From positions 347,553-411,552 of the forward strand of contig NZ_SJPW01000008.1 of assembly GCF_007860125.1 (NCBI RefSeq): a DNA stretch of 64,000 nucleotides, written 5' to 3'. Below the pieces are notes generated by a model that was not told where the DNA came from, did no database searches, and saw nothing but the letters and a program-made list of their open reading frames with translations. Source of the stretch: Rubripirellula tenax. Lineage in GTDB: Bacteria > Planctomycetota > Planctomycetia > Pirellulales > Pirellulaceae. This document shows positions 35,733-47,124 of the stretch, one piece after another. Every line of letters begins with the position of its first letter. The stretch's first letter is position 1. Made by a program: the position numbers and the translations under genes.

Positions 35733-38059
35733 TTTGGGGAAGCCTTCGATTCGCCGGTGACTTATCCCCCTGGATCGTTTTCACGGTCGCGGTTGCCGCT
35801 GCCGTGCTGGTGGCGTTGTTGTACCTACGAGAGACGCGGCACATCGATTCGCCGCTGAACTTTGTCCTGCCCGCGCTTCGCGCGGCGACCGTGGCGATGA
35901 TCATCTTGATATTGGCGGGCCCGGTTTGGCACCGCCGAATCACCGTCGGTACGCTCGGACGAATCGTATTCGCCGTCGATGCCACGCAAAGCATGTCGGT
36001 CACCGATACGCAATCCGACGATGCGCAAACCAGTCGCGTCGCTCGGGCGATGCGAATGTTGGCTGGCGACAGTGAGAACGAAGGATGGATCGAGTCGCTT
36101 CGTGCAACGCACGACATTGACGTTGTTGCTTTCAGTGCGGGCGAGCCCGTTACCGTATGGACAAGTGGTGATGCCGGCGATCAAGAAACGGATCGCACCG
36201 ATTCACTTTTGATCCAACCGGATGGCAAGCGAACGGAACTCGCATCGGCCGTTACCGCACTCGCATTCCAAAGCGAAGATGACGCGGACGCGACGCCCGT
36301 CCAATCGGCACTGGTTGTCATATCGGATGGACGCGACAACGTCGGAGGCAGCGCGATCGATATGGCTGGCACCCTTCGTGCATCGGGTGCAATGGTTCAT
36401 ACGATCGGCATGGGGAGCGAAGACGAACCGGCCGACGTGTCCATTGCGGAAGTCAGTCGGCCCGACTCGGTTGCGGCCGACGCCGTGCTGGGTGGATCGA
36501 TCGCGATCAATCAGTTCGGATTCGATGGCCGCGACCTAAACGTGCGAATCGAATCGGCCGAGACTGGCAAAACGGTGTGGCAAACGTCCGTTGCCGCGAC
36601 CGGTACGTTCCAATCGGTCCCGTTCGAATTGGACGTCGAAACGGTGATCGACCAAACGGCTGCAACCGATCCTCGTGGCGTTCGCCGCAGCACGATCGTG
36701 ATGGACCTTCGAGCGGTCGTCGAACCGATCGATGGAGAATCGATTTCAACCAACAACACGATGGCTTTTCGTGTCGCCGCTTCGACACGCGATCGACGTC
36801 TGTTGATCATGGACGGTTCGAGTCGGTGGGAGACGCGATACGTCCGCAATCTATTCGAGCGCGATCCCGCATGGACGGTCGATACGATTCTGTTTGGGCC
36901 TGGGACCGATACGTTGCGGCTAGAACGAGGGGATGATGACGGTGAATTCCCCCGGTCGCGTGAATCGCTTGCAAAGTATGACGTGATCATCCTCGGGGAA
37001 GTCCCGCCCGATCAGTTCGAAATCACCGACGCGAATTTGATTCGCGAATTTGTAACGCGCGGCGGCGGGCTGGTCGTGGTCGACGGTCGCTATGATCGGA
37101 TTAAAAAGATCGCCCAAAGTTCGCTTAGAGACTTAATACCCGTCGAGTTTGGAAACGATCGGCTGTTGGCGGCCAGTTCGATGATTCCGACGCGATTGGG
37201 GATGGAGAACCCGATGCTGAATTTGGGTGGCGAAAAAACGGATCTCCAAAATTTCTGGTCGCAATTACCAGCACCTCAGTCTTTCGTTCGTGTCGACCGA
37301 CAGGAGGGCGCCGAAGCCTGGGTGGACGCCGTCGACGCCGATGGCGAACGGTCGCCTTGGTTGGTCACCCGATTGTTTGGTTCGGGGCGTGTTTTCTATT
37401 TGTCGTCAGATCAAACTTGGCGTTGGCGATATAAAGTTGCTGACCGATTTCACGCTCGGTTTTGGAATCAATTGCTGGCAGCCTCGATGCAACCACCCTA
37501 TTCGGCAAACGACGAATACGTCGCAATCGGTACCGACAAGATCGAATACCGCGACGGCGAAGCCGCCATCATTCGCGTTCGACTACAGGATACCGGTGGC
37601 AAGCCCGTTGGCGACGCAACGGTCGATGCCTTGGTGGTTTCGGAGAATCAGATCATTGCGTCGGTGCCGATGTCGGTCGATGACCCGGCAAGAGGAACAT
37701 ATACTGGGCTCTCGCCAAAATTGAATTCGGGAGCCTATGAAGTCCGAGTGCGGGCCAGTGGTTTCGATTCGACGGCGTTGCAAGCTTCGACGCCCATTTG
37801 GGTTGGTGATCGTCACTCCGTCGAAATGAACCGCGTCAGCCTCGATCGCGGGGCAATGGAGCAGTTGGCCGCGGCCGGTGGCGGCGTCTACGTTCATGAG
37901 TCCTCGGCCTCGAAGATCCTGGATTCGCTGCGTCCGCTTTCGTCGGGCACGATCGTCGAGTCGGACGTCGTTGTTTGGCAGTCGTTCTATTGGTTTTGGG
38001 CCGTGATCATTTTGTTGGCGGCCGAGTGGGTGTTGCGAAAACGAGCAGGATTGGTGTAG
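35729..38059 (+). CDS. Membrane VWA / glutamine-amidotransferase-like protein
   Basis: A 776-residue protein with two N-terminal membrane segments (about 15-35 and 43-66), a VWA domain whose MIDAS is DATQS (DxTxS, non-canonical but compatible with metal binding), a central Rossmann-like region with RGGGLVVVDGRYD like the class I amidotransferase-like domain of Bat-cluster proteins, and a C-terminal membrane segment WFWAVIILLAAEWVL. It resembles its upstream neighbour in layout, suggesting ancient duplication. It overlaps that gene by 4 nt and ends 5 nt before the next start. Confidence 0.8.
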   Translation: MIWGSLRFAGDLSPWIVFTVAVAAAVLVALLYLRETRHIDSPLNFVLPALRAATVAMIILILAGPVWHRRITVGTLGRIVFAVDATQSMSVTDTQSDDAQTSRVARAMRMLAGDSENEGWIESLRATHDIDVVAFSAGEPVTVWTSGDAGDQETDRTDSLLIQPDGKRTELASAVTALAFQSEDDADATPVQSALVVISDGRDNVGGSAIDMAGTLRASGAMVHTIGMGSEDEPADVSIAEVSRPDSVAADAVLGGSIAINQFGFDGRDLNVRIESAETGKTVWQTSVAATGTFQSVPFELDVETVIDQTAATDPRGVRRSTIVMDLRAVVEPIDGESISTNNTMAFRVAASTRDRRLLIMDGSSRWETRYVRNLFERDPAWTVDTILFGPGTDTLRLERGDDDGEFPRSRESLAKYDVIILGEVPPDQFEITDANLIREFVTRGGGLVVVDGRYDRIKKIAQSSLRDLIPVEFGNDRLLAASSMIPTRLGMENPMLNLGGEKTDLQNFWSQLPAPQSFVRVDRQEGAEAWVDAVDADGERSPWLVTRLFGSGRVFYLSSDQTWRWRYKVADRFHARFWNQLLAASMQPPYSANDEYVAIGTDKIEYRDGEAAIIRVRLQDTGGKPVGDATVDALVVSENQIIASVPMSVDDPARGTYTGLSPKLNSGAYEVRVRASGFDSTALQASTPIWVGDRHSVEMNRVSLDRGAMEQLAAAGGGVYVHESSASKILDSLRPLSSGTIVESDVVVWQSFYWFWAVIILLAAEWVLRKRAGLV

Positions 38060-38064
38060 CGATC

Positions 38065-41000
38065 ATGTCGACAGCAAGAACTTTCGCGGACGATCTGGGA
38101 CTGAACCCTGAAACGGTTTCGGCGCTACAACAATTCATGCAGCGGCGACGATTGCTTTTGTTGCTACGTGCCGTTGCGGCGGCGGTGGTCGTCGGACTGA
38201 TTTGCATGTTTGTGATCGCAATCATCGATTTCGTTTGGCTGGCGCCGGATGCAATTCGGTGGGGGCTTAGCATCCTCGCGTATGTCTGTTCGTTCGCTGC
38301 TGCGTGGTGGTTTGGATTTCGTCATTTCCGCCAATCGGATCCACGGATGGTCGCTCGTCAGTTGGAATCGGCCGACCCTCGCTTTCGCGAAGACCTGTTG
38401 TCGGCGGTCGAATTGGCGGATCCTCAGTCCGCCAACGGTTCCCTCTCGTTTCGCCGTCGTCTTCAACAGAGCATCGGGCGACGGACTGCGATGATCAATG
38501 TTTCGACATTGCTTCCCTATGCGATGATCAAGCGTTGGTTGATTGCGATGGCGGTTTTTGTCGCCATATGTGCGATCTTGATGCTGATTCCCCGTGCCCA
38601 ATTCGCTCGCCGGTTCGCGCGTGCGATGCTGCCCGGTCTTGCCATCGAGCGTGCTTCGTTGACGATCCTGTCCATCGAAGCTCCCGATCCTCCGACCAGG
38701 TTTGTCGCCGAAGGTGACGCCGTTGCGGTGATTGTTTCTATGGATGGGATCGCTGCGGACGAAGTGACACTGCAATGGCGGATGGCCGACGGGACCGGTG
38801 GCGAGTCGGCGATGACGCCACGCGTTGCGCGATCGCAAGATGATTCGCAGGAACCGCCGTCGATCCGAGTCAGTAACCTGTTCGCAGCGAACGTCTTGGT
38901 CGGAAACGATCCCGTCGACTATCGCGTCATCGCCGGCGACGCGATCACATTGTGGCATACGCTTACGCCGCTTCCCCGACCACGAGTGGTATCGTTCGAA
39001 AAACAGCTTCAGTTTCCCAGCTACGCGAAACTCGAGGATCGTGTCGAGTCCGCCGAGCACGGTGACCTGGAGGCGTTGGTCGGAACGCGAGCGAACGTGA
39101 CGATCCGGTTCGATGAACCGGTCGCTGATGCGACGGTTCGATTTGGACTGCGCGGACCCGTTTACCAGCTTGAACCTGTTGACGGATCCAGCGAAGTGTT
39201 TCAGACCATGATTCCCATCAAAACGCCGAACCAGTACCAGGTCGATGCGACCAGTCAACGGTCGGGTCTGAACAATCCGTTCAGCCCCCAGAACACCGTC
39301 ACGCCAATTCCGGATTTGCCGCCGACCGCTCGATGGTCCTCCAACCAACCAACGACAATGTTGGTATCGCCGTTGGAAGTGGTGGCGTGTGCCGGAATCA
39401 TGACCGACGACCTGCCAATGGATCGTGTTTTTCAAGAATTCCAGGTCAACAATCGACCCATCCAACAGCGCGATATACCGATGGTTGAATCATCGAAGGA
39501 AATTCGTGCGACGTGGGATTGGGATTTGTTGAAGGATCGAGCGGCGTCGGCAGAAACCTCCGTTAGCGAACCGACCAAGTTAGCCGGTGGTGATATTGTT
39601 CGCACACGGTTGGTCGCGATCGATCGACTTGGCCAACGCGGCGAATCGCCGTTTATCGAATTGCTGGTAGCCGATGATGGTTTTGATTCTGATCGTCATC
39701 GCCATCTTGGCGAGATGAACAAGATGGCGACGTTGGTTTTGGAATGGACGACACGTGCACAGTCCATCCTGGACGCCGTTCGCGAACCACTCGAGAAGTC
39801 AGATGCCAATGAGGTTAAGGCTCAAACGGAGGCTGCCGAGGAACTGACGGCCCTGACCGACGGTTTGATGAAGTTGATCCGGTACCAGAGCAGTGTTTCA
39901 CGCAGCCTGGCAGAATCCCGGACCATCGAATTGATCGGACGTTCGGTATTGAATGCCGATCTCGGTTTGCGGCGTTTGAGTCAGTCCGCCGAAGCCGCCT
40001 TACAAGAGAGTCCGCCAGCGTGGGACGGAATCCGTGATCGTGAAATGCGACAACTTGCGTCGCGATCTCGAAGTTTGGGGCAACAAGCATCGCGAATCGA
40101 TCAACTGATGCGAGCCGAATTCGGTCAGCAGTATTCGTTGGCAGTTGCAGCCGATGTCGTATCGGTTCAACGCAGCCTGCGACCGCTCGTTGGCGATGGG
40201 AAAGAGCATGCAGCCATTCCAATCGATCGGTTTGGACGATACTTGACGGTCGTTTCTGGACGAATGGAAGCGATCGACGAGTTTATCCTTTTGCACCAAG
40301 AAAATTTGCCCGAGTCAACGTTTCGACATTTTCAACAGCAATGGACCCAATGGTCCGATTCTTGGACGTCTCGCATCGACGATGCGATCGCCGGCGAATT
40401 GCCTGAAGAGCAACTACGAAATCTTGTTCGCCAGCTCGCAACGGAAACGGTGGGCAAATCAACGCACGCAATGAACGAAGGACGTTTGTCATCGACGATG
40501 CAAGCGATGACGCGTGACTTGCAAAAAGAGCTAGGTCCGCTCGGGGCAGCGTTCGAGGCGATGGAACGTGACGGACGAGACTCCGTCGTGTCCAAAGAAC
40601 AGCAGCAAAAGTCGAAGGAATCTACGAAAGTCGCTGAGTGGATTCGCGATGGGAATTGGCACGAACATGAATTTGCGGCCGCACGTGAACTGACGCTGCA
40701 ACGTATCGATGGCGAGGAAGGTTTGCATCGAACGATCGTGTCGGTCGATCTGCAATACGCAGCCGATCTGAATATGATCGGCCGAGCACTCGACAACGTG
40801 TCTGAAGATGGGTTTCTGCCTTATCGCGATCAACCGGCGTCCGACGTGATGAAGGAACTTGCGAAAGCGATCAAGTTGGTCGAAGGTGGGCATGAAGTCG
40901 CGATGAGCCTGCGGGAAATTCGGGCCCTATGGGAGGCTGAACGCCGCCTGGATCCGACGGTGATCGCAAAGCTAGATCACCCGATGTGGTTGGAACGCTT

Positions 41001-43698
41001 CGGCGCCTCGCTGGAGTGGCCGGTCCGGATGCTGCAGCAAGCCGGGGTGGATTGGAAGCTATTGGAACCGATCGATCGGACGCGTTACGACGCGGACTTC
41101 AACAAGGCTCGTGAACGCATCAGCAAACGCCGTTGGAGCGACGAAGAGTTTCTGAGCGGCGAATCGGCACTGAAATCGATCGAACAAAATTTGGCGACTG
41201 GCCTAAGCTCGATCGAACCGCAGATTCAGGAAGCGAGAGAAACGATCATGCGCTATGTGTTGTCGCTTCCCGAGCAGGCGGCAAAGGCGGCACAGGAAAT
41301 CGAAGCCGCAAAGGAGCAAGTAGAACAACGCAGTGACGACGAATCCCCCACGGCCGAAACGCTTGCCAAGTCCCAAGATGAAGCCCAGGACGAAGTGCGA
41401 GAAACGTTGGAAGCGCTGGTGGATTTTGCAAATACAAGCGAATTGAATTCCGACGAAAAACGCGAGTTGGCTCGCGACGCAGATGCCGCCGCGGCTCAGA
41501 TCCAAGATGCGATGAAGAAGGCAGAGGAGTCGATCGAATCGGCGACCGAGACGACGGACGAAGCGACGCGAAAAGAATCACTTGAACAGAACGAAGCGGC
41601 ACTGGAAAAACTTTCCGAAGCGCTGAAGCAGACGGCTGAGCATTTCGAGAAGGCTGCGGCGGGTGAGGATGTCTCGGAGTCGCGTGAAGCCATCCGCAAA
41701 GCCGAACAGGAATTACAAATCGACGACGAGATGCAAAAGCGTTTTGATCAGGCGAAAGCTCTGTCGAACGCCGCGGAGAGTTCGCCCAAGGAGTTGATGG
41801 AAAAGCTTGAACGCGAGCTTCAGCGAAACGAACCGATGCAGGAAGCATTGTCGGACATCGCCCAGCAAGCCGCAGAAGAAGCAAAGCAATCGCTGTTACA
41901 GTCGGCACGCGACGAAGCGACCATCGATCAAGCGTTGCAGCGTAGCGATTCTGATTTTCAAGAATCCAAGGCCCGAGCGGCTCGCCAGCTCGCTGACTTG
42001 GCCCGGCGTGCGGCAACCGTTGATCAAACGTTACTGAACGTCGGCGAGAGGGCAGCGTCGTCGTCCGAATCTCCAGCGGCTTTAGAGGACGTAAAAAAGG
42101 CTCGACAACAGTTGCAAGCAGCGGTCAACCAGTCCAATCAGATGGGCGGCGAACAGGCGCCCTTGTCCAATATCCGCGACACCGCCAAGCAAATGTCGGA
42201 TGCGATCGAGCAAGCGAAGACGACGCTCGAAAAGGTGGGTGCGGAGTCTGCCGAAGCTTCCGAAAAGGAAATTTTCGGCGACGATGTCAAACGTCGCGAA
42301 AACGAAGCGAGAACGCTGGAACGCGCCGAAAGCGATGTGCGCAATCAACGAACGCGGGCCGCACAGCAGCAGCGTCAACAGTGGTCCAGCGTCGAACGCG
42401 CTGCCGGACAACGACTGCAACAGGCCCAACGCGAACAACGCGATGCCAAACGGTTACGCGACCAAATCGAGTCCCAGAAGAAGAAAGACAAGAATGGTCG
42501 CAAAGATCTTCAACAGCGTCTCGATCAAATCGATGAAAAGCTTGAGCAAGCGAAACGCGCCGAAACTGCTGCCCGCGAGTCGGTTGATTTTGCGAAGGAC
42601 CAGGCCAAAAAGGCTCAAGACCGTGAAAAGGAACTCGGTCGCCAGCGGCTAGAGCAACTCGACCAACCGAATCCGGCTGCCCAGATGAGTGAACGAATGG
42701 CGGAAACGGCCGAGCAAGAGTTGTCGGAAATAGGCGAACTGCTGCGCGATGTTTCGCAACAAACGGATATCGCAGAACAGCTGCGAGCGAATTCGGAAAC
42801 GGCAAAGTCGTTAGCCCAACAGCAACAGAACGTTGTCGATGATGTCGCCGAGGTGGCAGAGCAACTGAAACGCGCCGCCCGTCACGAAGAGCGATTGGAA
42901 GACATGTCGCAAGCCAAGGCACTGCAGGAAGCAGCCGAATCGATCGAGCAGAACGCGGCGACGGAAGCTGCGAAGGCAACCCGTGCTTTGGAACAGGCTG
43001 CAAGTGAGGCAGAGCAATCCGCCAAAGCAAGTCAGAATTTGGAATCGGCGAAGGAAGCCATCGAGAAAGCCGCTGAAGCCTTGGGCCGTGGCTTGGCAAA
43101 TGATCCGAAGGAAGCGGACGCACCGGCCGATGCAGCATCCGATGCATCGGAAACCGAACAGTCGCGGGCCGAGCAGCTAGCCCAAACACTGGACGAACTG
43201 GATCAAGCGATGTCGGATGGCAACCAGCCTGGTGAGTCGCAACAAAGCCAACAAGCCGGATCACCGAAACCTCCAAACGACTCAGCCGAAAACCCGCAGG
43301 GTTCCGATGCCCCACCGGGCGGAAAGCCGACGACGGCTGGTGAAGCATCGCCGACACTGGCGAGTCTGATCGAATCGCAAGCCCAGGCAGCCGCGCGACA
43401 ACGGCAACAGCAGCTTGACCCGTCGTCGATGGGCGAGTCGCCGCCGTCGGAACCATCAACCGATCCGAACACAGATCCTTTCGGGGAACCCGGAGGCGGC
43501 GAAATGCCAGACGGTTCCGAAGTCGATACATCCGAGATCGATCGCATCGGCGCGGAATGGGGCGCGCTGCGTGAACGGCGAACGGACGACTCAACCGAGG
43601 GCCCCGCCGCCCGTGTTCCCGTTCAGTATCGACGTGAAATCGAGGCCTATTTTCGAGCGATCGCCCGCCAAGCGGCCCAGAAAGACGCAGCCAAGTGA
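38065..43698 (+). CDS. Giant membrane/coiled-coil protein, DUF4175-like
   Basis: An 1877-residue protein from ATG 38065. Two N-terminal membrane helices (about 31-58 and 65-84) and a third near 150-175 anchor it; the [28 protein letters not shown] stretch is DUF4175-like. Beta-rich Ig-like regions follow (about 200-530). A very long Glu/Ala/Gln-rich helical region (about 1050-1710) is predicted coiled coil, and a Pro/Ser/Gly-rich linker leads to a conserved-looking tail [16 protein letters not shown]. It is co-operonic with DUF58/BatA/VWA genes and could be a periplasm-spanning scaffold. Function unknown. Confidence 0.8.
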   Translation: MSTARTFADDLGLNPETVSALQQFMQRRRLLLLLRAVAAAVVVGLICMFVIAIIDFVWLAPDAIRWGLSILAYVCSFAAAWWFGFRHFRQSDPRMVARQLESADPRFREDLLSAVELADPQSANGSLSFRRRLQQSIGRRTAMINVSTLLPYAMIKRWLIAMAVFVAICAILMLIPRAQFARRFARAMLPGLAIERASLTILSIEAPDPPTRFVAEGDAVAVIVSMDGIAADEVTLQWRMADGTGGESAMTPRVARSQDDSQEPPSIRVSNLFAANVLVGNDPVDYRVIAGDAITLWHTLTPLPRPRVVSFEKQLQFPSYAKLEDRVESAEHGDLEALVGTRANVTIRFDEPVADATVRFGLRGPVYQLEPVDGSSEVFQTMIPIKTPNQYQVDATSQRSGLNNPFSPQNTVTPIPDLPPTARWSSNQPTTMLVSPLEVVACAGIMTDDLPMDRVFQEFQVNNRPIQQRDIPMVESSKEIRATWDWDLLKDRAASAETSVSEPTKLAGGDIVRTRLVAIDRLGQRGESPFIELLVADDGFDSDRHRHLGEMNKMATLVLEWTTRAQSILDAVREPLEKSDANEVKAQTEAAEELTALTDGLMKLIRYQSSVSRSLAESRTIELIGRSVLNADLGLRRLSQSAEAALQESPPAWDGIRDREMRQLASRSRSLGQQASRIDQLMRAEFGQQYSLAVAADVVSVQRSLRPLVGDGKEHAAIPIDRFGRYLTVVSGRMEAIDEFILLHQENLPESTFRHFQQQWTQWSDSWTSRIDDAIAGELPEEQLRNLVRQLATETVGKSTHAMNEGRLSSTMQAMTRDLQKELGPLGAAFEAMERDGRDSVVSKEQQQKSKESTKVAEWIRDGNWHEHEFAAARELTLQRIDGEEGLHRTIVSVDLQYAADLNMIGRALDNVSEDGFLPYRDQPASDVMKELAKAIKLVEGGHEVAMSLREIRALWEAERRLDPTVIAKLDHPMWLERFGASLEWPVRMLQQAGVDWKLLEPIDRTRYDADFNKARERISKRRWSDEEFLSGESALKSIEQNLATGLSSIEPQIQEARETIMRYVLSLPEQAAKAAQEIEAAKEQVEQRSDDESPTAETLAKSQDEAQDEVRETLEALVDFANTSELNSDEKRELARDADAAAAQIQDAMKKAEESIESATETTDEATRKESLEQNEAALEKLSEALKQTAEHFEKAAAGEDVSESREAIRKAEQELQIDDEMQKRFDQAKALSNAAESSPKELMEKLERELQRNEPMQEALSDIAQQAAEEAKQSLLQSARDEATIDQALQRSDSDFQESKARAARQLADLARRAATVDQTLLNVGERAASSSESPAALEDVKKARQQLQAAVNQSNQMGGEQAPLSNIRDTAKQMSDAIEQAKTTLEKVGAESAEASEKEIFGDDVKRRENEARTLERAESDVRNQRTRAAQQQRQQWSSVERAAGQRLQQAQREQRDAKRLRDQIESQKKKDKNGRKDLQQRLDQIDEKLEQAKRAETAARESVDFAKDQAKKAQDREKELGRQRLEQLDQPNPAAQMSERMAETAEQELSEIGELLRDVSQQTDIAEQLRANSETAKSLAQQQQNVVDDVAEVAEQLKRAARHEERLEDMSQAKALQEAAESIEQNAATEAAKATRALEQAASEAEQSAKASQNLESAKEAIEKAAEALGRGLANDPKEADAPADAASDASETEQSRAEQLAQTLDELDQAMSDGNQPGESQQSQQAGSPKPPNDSAENPQGSDAPPGGKPTTAGEASPTLASLIESQAQAAARQRQQQLDPSSMGESPPSEPSTDPNTDPFGEPGGGEMPDGSEVDTSEIDRIGAEWGALRERRTDDSTEGPAARVPVQYRREIEAYFRAIARQAAQKDAAK

Positions 43699-43702
43699 TC
43701 CA

Positions 43703-44818
43703 ATGAAAATGAACGCCAACAAAGTGAACCGTCGCCAATGCCTTGGAGGTATGGCCGCGTTATTTTCATCAGCATCGCTGCCTGTCAAAATTGCAAGCGG
43801 TCAAGACGTTTCGTCAACGCTGTATTTAAAGGACGACATCGACCGCGCCGTCGAATCCGGCGCAGAATACTTGATTCGAACCCAGCGACCCGACGGCGCG
43901 ATTGCCGACCGAGGCCATGAGGTCGCGATGTCTGCGTTGTCCGTGATGGCGATGGCGGCGATTGGCACACAGCCTTCGGTCGATACCGCGCGTGGACGGG
44001 CGATGCAGAGCGCCATCGATTTCGTTACTGATCCGTCGCATCAGTCGATGGAAGGCTACTTCGGCGGACGTGATGGATCACGAATGTATGGTCACGGGAT
44101 CGTGACGTTGATGTTGACGGAAATGCTTGGAATGGGGGCGACGTTGGACCAGAACGTTCGAATCCATGATTCGTTGGTGGATGCGATCAAAGTCATCTTG
44201 GCGGCTCAGAAGGTTTCGAAGCCCGAAAAATTGCGTGGTGGTTGGCGATACACGCCTGATAGTCGCGATTCGGATCTTTCGGTTTCGATCTGGCAATTGA
44301 TGTCGCTCAGATCGGCAAAGAACGATGGTTTGGACGTGCCCGGCGCAGCGATCGATCAAGCACTGGATTATCTACGTTTTTCCTACGCTTCGCCAATCGA
44401 TCGACAAGGCAAACCTCGCGACCCCGTCAGCGGATTCACCTACACACCGGGCACCTACCACCCGTCTTTCACGATGACAGCGGCGGGATTGTTGGCGATG
44501 CAAGTTTGTGGCCAGTACGATTCACCGCTGGTCAAAGGTGCTTCGGAATGGTTGCTACAGAATCCGCCAAAGCCGAACGAACGGTTTTTCTACTACGGCG
44601 TCTACTACTACGCGCAAGGCATGCACCAAGCGGGTGGAAAGTACGCCGAGAAAGCAGACAAGTTGGTGCCGGAACTGTTGCTCGATTCGCAGCGCGGTGA
44701 CGGGTCATGGATCGCGAAGAGCGGCGAAGAACGAAACATCGGATCCGTGTACGCGACGGCACTGACGATGTTAAGTTTGAGTGTCCGCTATCACTATTTG
44801 CCGATCTACCAACGCTGA
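43703..44818 (+). CDS. Tat-exported alpha-toroid protein (prenyltransferase/squalene-oxidase repeat)
   Basis: A 371-residue protein from ATG 43703, 4 nt after the giant gene. A twin-arginine signal [13 protein letters not shown] covers about residues 8-20. The body is built of repeats with the terpenoid-cyclase/A2M toroid pattern: [43 protein letters not shown] and GDGSWIAK (a QW-like motif). No DxDD or zinc triad typical of real cyclases or prenyltransferases is evident, so it is probably a binding protein. Last gene of the DUF58 cluster. Confidence 0.8.
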   Translation: MKMNANKVNRRQCLGGMAALFSSASLPVKIASGQDVSSTLYLKDDIDRAVESGAEYLIRTQRPDGAIADRGHEVAMSALSVMAMAAIGTQPSVDTARGRAMQSAIDFVTDPSHQSMEGYFGGRDGSRMYGHGIVTLMLTEMLGMGATLDQNVRIHDSLVDAIKVILAAQKVSKPEKLRGGWRYTPDSRDSDLSVSIWQLMSLRSAKNDGLDVPGAAIDQALDYLRFSYASPIDRQGKPRDPVSGFTYTPGTYHPSFTMTAAGLLAMQVCGQYDSPLVKGASEWLLQNPPKPNERFFYYGVYYYAQGMHQAGGKYAEKADKLVPELLLDSQRGDGSWIAKSGEERNIGSVYATALTMLSLSVRYHYLPIYQR

Positions 44819-44869
44819 AAGTGGTTCGCCTTGAAACCATCGCTCCGATGCCTTGAAGTTGCGATTCGA

Positions 44870-46147
44870 TCAGGACCTTCGTCCGTAGCGATCTGGCGAA
44901 AGCAATTCTAATCCTTCAATCGACGCAGGTTTTCCGTCGACCATTTCGGCGACCAACTCGCCCGATACCATGGCCAAGCTGATCCCCATCATTGCATGGC
45001 CCGTCGATACGATGACGTTTTGCAAACGTCGTGGTCGACCGAGATAGGGCATTCCATCGGGTGAACAAGGCCGCAACCCGACCCAAGGCTTGCAGTCGCG
45101 GAAGTCACTTACCGCAAACTTCGGAAAGTAGTCAGGAATCGATTTCAGGATGCCGCGGACCCGCGACGTCGAAATAGATTCATCCAGTCCCGCGATTTCC
45201 ATCGTGCCGCCGAATCGAACGGCTTCACCCATCGGGGTCACCGCGACACGCGCCTCGGTCAGAATAGAACAAATCGACGGACGCTCGACGGGGTTTTGCA
45301 ACGTGACGCTGTAGCCCTTCCCAGCTTGCATCGGCAACTCGATGCCCAGACGTATTCCCATTGCAGACGACCAAACACCGCCGCACAGGATGATTTCGTC
45401 CGCGTCGAATTCACCTAAGTTTGTGAGTACGCGTTCGATCTGATTCGACACAGGCGACGCAGAGTAAGCAAAGTCAGTGACTTCGCAATCCCAACGGAAG
45501 TCGACGTTTTGTGCCGCCAGACGATTCTCCATCGCTGACATCAAACGATTCGGCGATAGATGGCAGTCTTTGGGGTAATAAACCGCACCCGATATATCCA
45601 TCGTGATCGACGGATCAAGTTCGGCAGCTTCTGGCGCGGATAGCACTTTGACCGGAACACCCAAACGTTCGGCAAACTTAGCGGTTTCACATTCTTCGTG
45701 AAAAGACTTGTTTTTTTTGCACAGCATCATCAGTCCCGTCGGACTGAAGTCGAATCCGTCGGGCAACTCGGATTGTAAGGCTTCGTACCCCGCTCGGCTC
45801 GCCAAATGAAGATCGCGCAAAAGCGGCGCCGAGCGATCCACGTGCTGTTGGGTGCAAGCGGTTTTGAACTTCCACAACCACGACGCCAACTCCATCGACA
45901 AACGCGGACGAATGTAAAATGGCGACTCGGGACTGGCCATCCATTTCAATCCCATTCGAATCATGCCGGGTGCGGCAAGCGGGATCATGTGGCTAGGCAC
46001 GATCATGCCCGCGTTGCCGAACGAGCAGCCGCCACGGTGCGACGGACCGCGGTCAATCACGGTCACTTGATGACCGGACGCGTGGCAGTGCCACGCAGTT
46101 GAAAGCCCTATGACGCCGCCGCCGATGATGACAATCCGCTTAGACAA
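44870..46147 (-). CDS. D-amino-acid dehydrogenase-type FAD oxidoreductase, probable D-hydroxyproline dehydrogenase
   Basis: A 425-residue DAO-family flavoprotein with N-terminal GGGVIGLSTAW (FAD-binding GxGxxG) and C-terminal DFRDCKPWVGLRPCSPDGMPYLG and STGHAMMGISLA, as in DadA. It ends the minus-strand operon with a proline-racemase-type epimerase (2 nt upstream) and a DapA-type lyase. In 4-hydroxyproline degradation a DadA-like enzyme oxidises cis-4-hydroxy-D-proline to pyrroline-4-hydroxy-2-carboxylate, which fits both neighbours. Substrate assignment is by context. Confidence 0.88.
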   Translation of the reverse strand: MSKRIVIIGGGVIGLSTAWHCHASGHQVTVIDRGPSHRGGCSFGNAGMIVPSHMIPLAAPGMIRMGLKWMASPESPFYIRPRLSMELASWLWKFKTACTQQHVDRSAPLLRDLHLASRAGYEALQSELPDGFDFSPTGLMMLCKKNKSFHEECETAKFAERLGVPVKVLSAPEAAELDPSITMDISGAVYYPKDCHLSPNRLMSAMENRLAAQNVDFRWDCEVTDFAYSASPVSNQIERVLTNLGEFDADEIILCGGVWSSAMGIRLGIELPMQAGKGYSVTLQNPVERPSICSILTEARVAVTPMGEAVRFGGTMEIAGLDESISTSRVRGILKSIPDYFPKFAVSDFRDCKPWVGLRPCSPDGMPYLGRPRRLQNVIVSTGHAMMGISLAMVSGELVAEMVDGKPASIEGLELLSPDRYGRRS

Positions 46148-46149
46148 CT

Positions 46150-47124
46150 CTAGGACTCCCGCGAAGCGGCATCGGGATCAATTCCCCACGCAAACGGATC
46201 TGCGGGATCGATGTGCAGACGCGATTGCGACGTGACGAAAGCACGTCCGGTGATGACCGGACGAATCCGCTGTTCATCAGTTGCCGTGTATTGAAAACGC
46301 CCCTCGAATGTGGTGCCAAGGATTCCAGCCTGAACCCAGTTCTGGTCGGGCGCAAGCGTGCCATCCGCAGCCAAGCACGCCAATTTCGCACTCGTGCCTG
46401 TTCCGCATGGCGATCGATCGTATGCCAACCCTGGACACAGCACGAAGTTCTGCGAGTCTGCACCGGTGCAAGGCGTCGTCGCAAACAACTCGACGTGATC
46501 GACTTCCGGGTAGCCCGATTCATTGATCGATTTCCGAATCAAGGTCGCTGATCGTTGCAACCAATCAACTTCGTGCAGCGATATTTCGAACTTGGGATAA
46601 GTCACCAAGAAAAACCAATTGCCACCCCACGCCACATCGCCGATGACTTCACCGATCGTGGGAACATCGATCGTGACGTCCTTGGCCAACCGATAGCTTT
46701 CGATGTTTTCAAACGAAACGGATCCATCGACGTTGTTGGTCGTCGTGACGATGCCGACCGGCGTTTCGACACGACATTTTTCACCGATACTCTGGCCCCT
46801 ATGTTTTAGTGTCGTGATCACACCAATCATCCCGTGGCCGCACATTCCCAGATAGCCGACATTGTTGAAAAAGATGACACCGATATCTGCCGATCCATCA
46901 AGGGGCTTGCACATGAGGGCACCGACCATGACATCGTTGCCGCGTGGTTCACGGACGATCGCACGCCGATAGTGATCAAATTGTTCCCGGAAAACGACCA
47001 ACTGGTCGGCAACGCTACCCACGCCCAGATCGGGAATCCCCGAAACCACAACACGCGTCGGTTCACCCTCGGTGTGGGAATCGATCACTTCGATGGAACT
47101 TGCCGGTTCATCACGTTCAAGCAT
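46150..47124 (-). CDS. 4-hydroxyproline 2-epimerase (proline racemase family)
   Basis: A 324-residue protein; ATG 47124 is chosen because it begins just before the conserved IEVIDSHTEGEPTRVV and overlaps the upstream gene by 8 nt. Both catalytic cysteines are present: Cys95 in MCGHG and Cys240 in SPCGTGTSA, which indicates an epimerase/racemase instead of the Thr-containing dehydratase subtype. The context (D-amino-acid dehydrogenase and DapA-type lyase) favours trans-4-hydroxy-L-proline to cis-4-hydroxy-D-proline over proline racemisation. Corresponds to lhpA/hypE of other bacteria. Confidence 0.88.
   Translation of the reverse strand: MLERDEPASSIEVIDSHTEGEPTRVVVSGIPDLGVGSVADQLVVFREQFDHYRRAIVREPRGNDVMVGALMCKPLDGSADIGVIFFNNVGYLGMCGHGMIGVITTLKHRGQSIGEKCRVETPVGIVTTTNNVDGSVSFENIESYRLAKDVTIDVPTIGEVIGDVAWGGNWFFLVTYPKFEISLHEVDWLQRSATLIRKSINESGYPEVDHVELFATTPCTGADSQNFVLCPGLAYDRSPCGTGTSAKLACLAADGTLAPDQNWVQAGILGTTFEGRFQYTATDEQRIRPVITGRAFVTSQSRLHIDPADPFAWGIDPDAASRES

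Noticed and set aside
38164-39465. A 433-codon open frame antisense to the giant coiled-coil gene
   Set aside because: Arg/Asp/Gln-rich translation without any recognisable domain, exactly opposite a real gene with clear membrane segments; a codon-bias shadow.
42287-43738. A 483-codon antisense open frame over the coiled-coil C-terminus
   Set aside because: Arg/Pro/His-rich product complementary to Ala/Glu/Gln codons; no start context and no domain.
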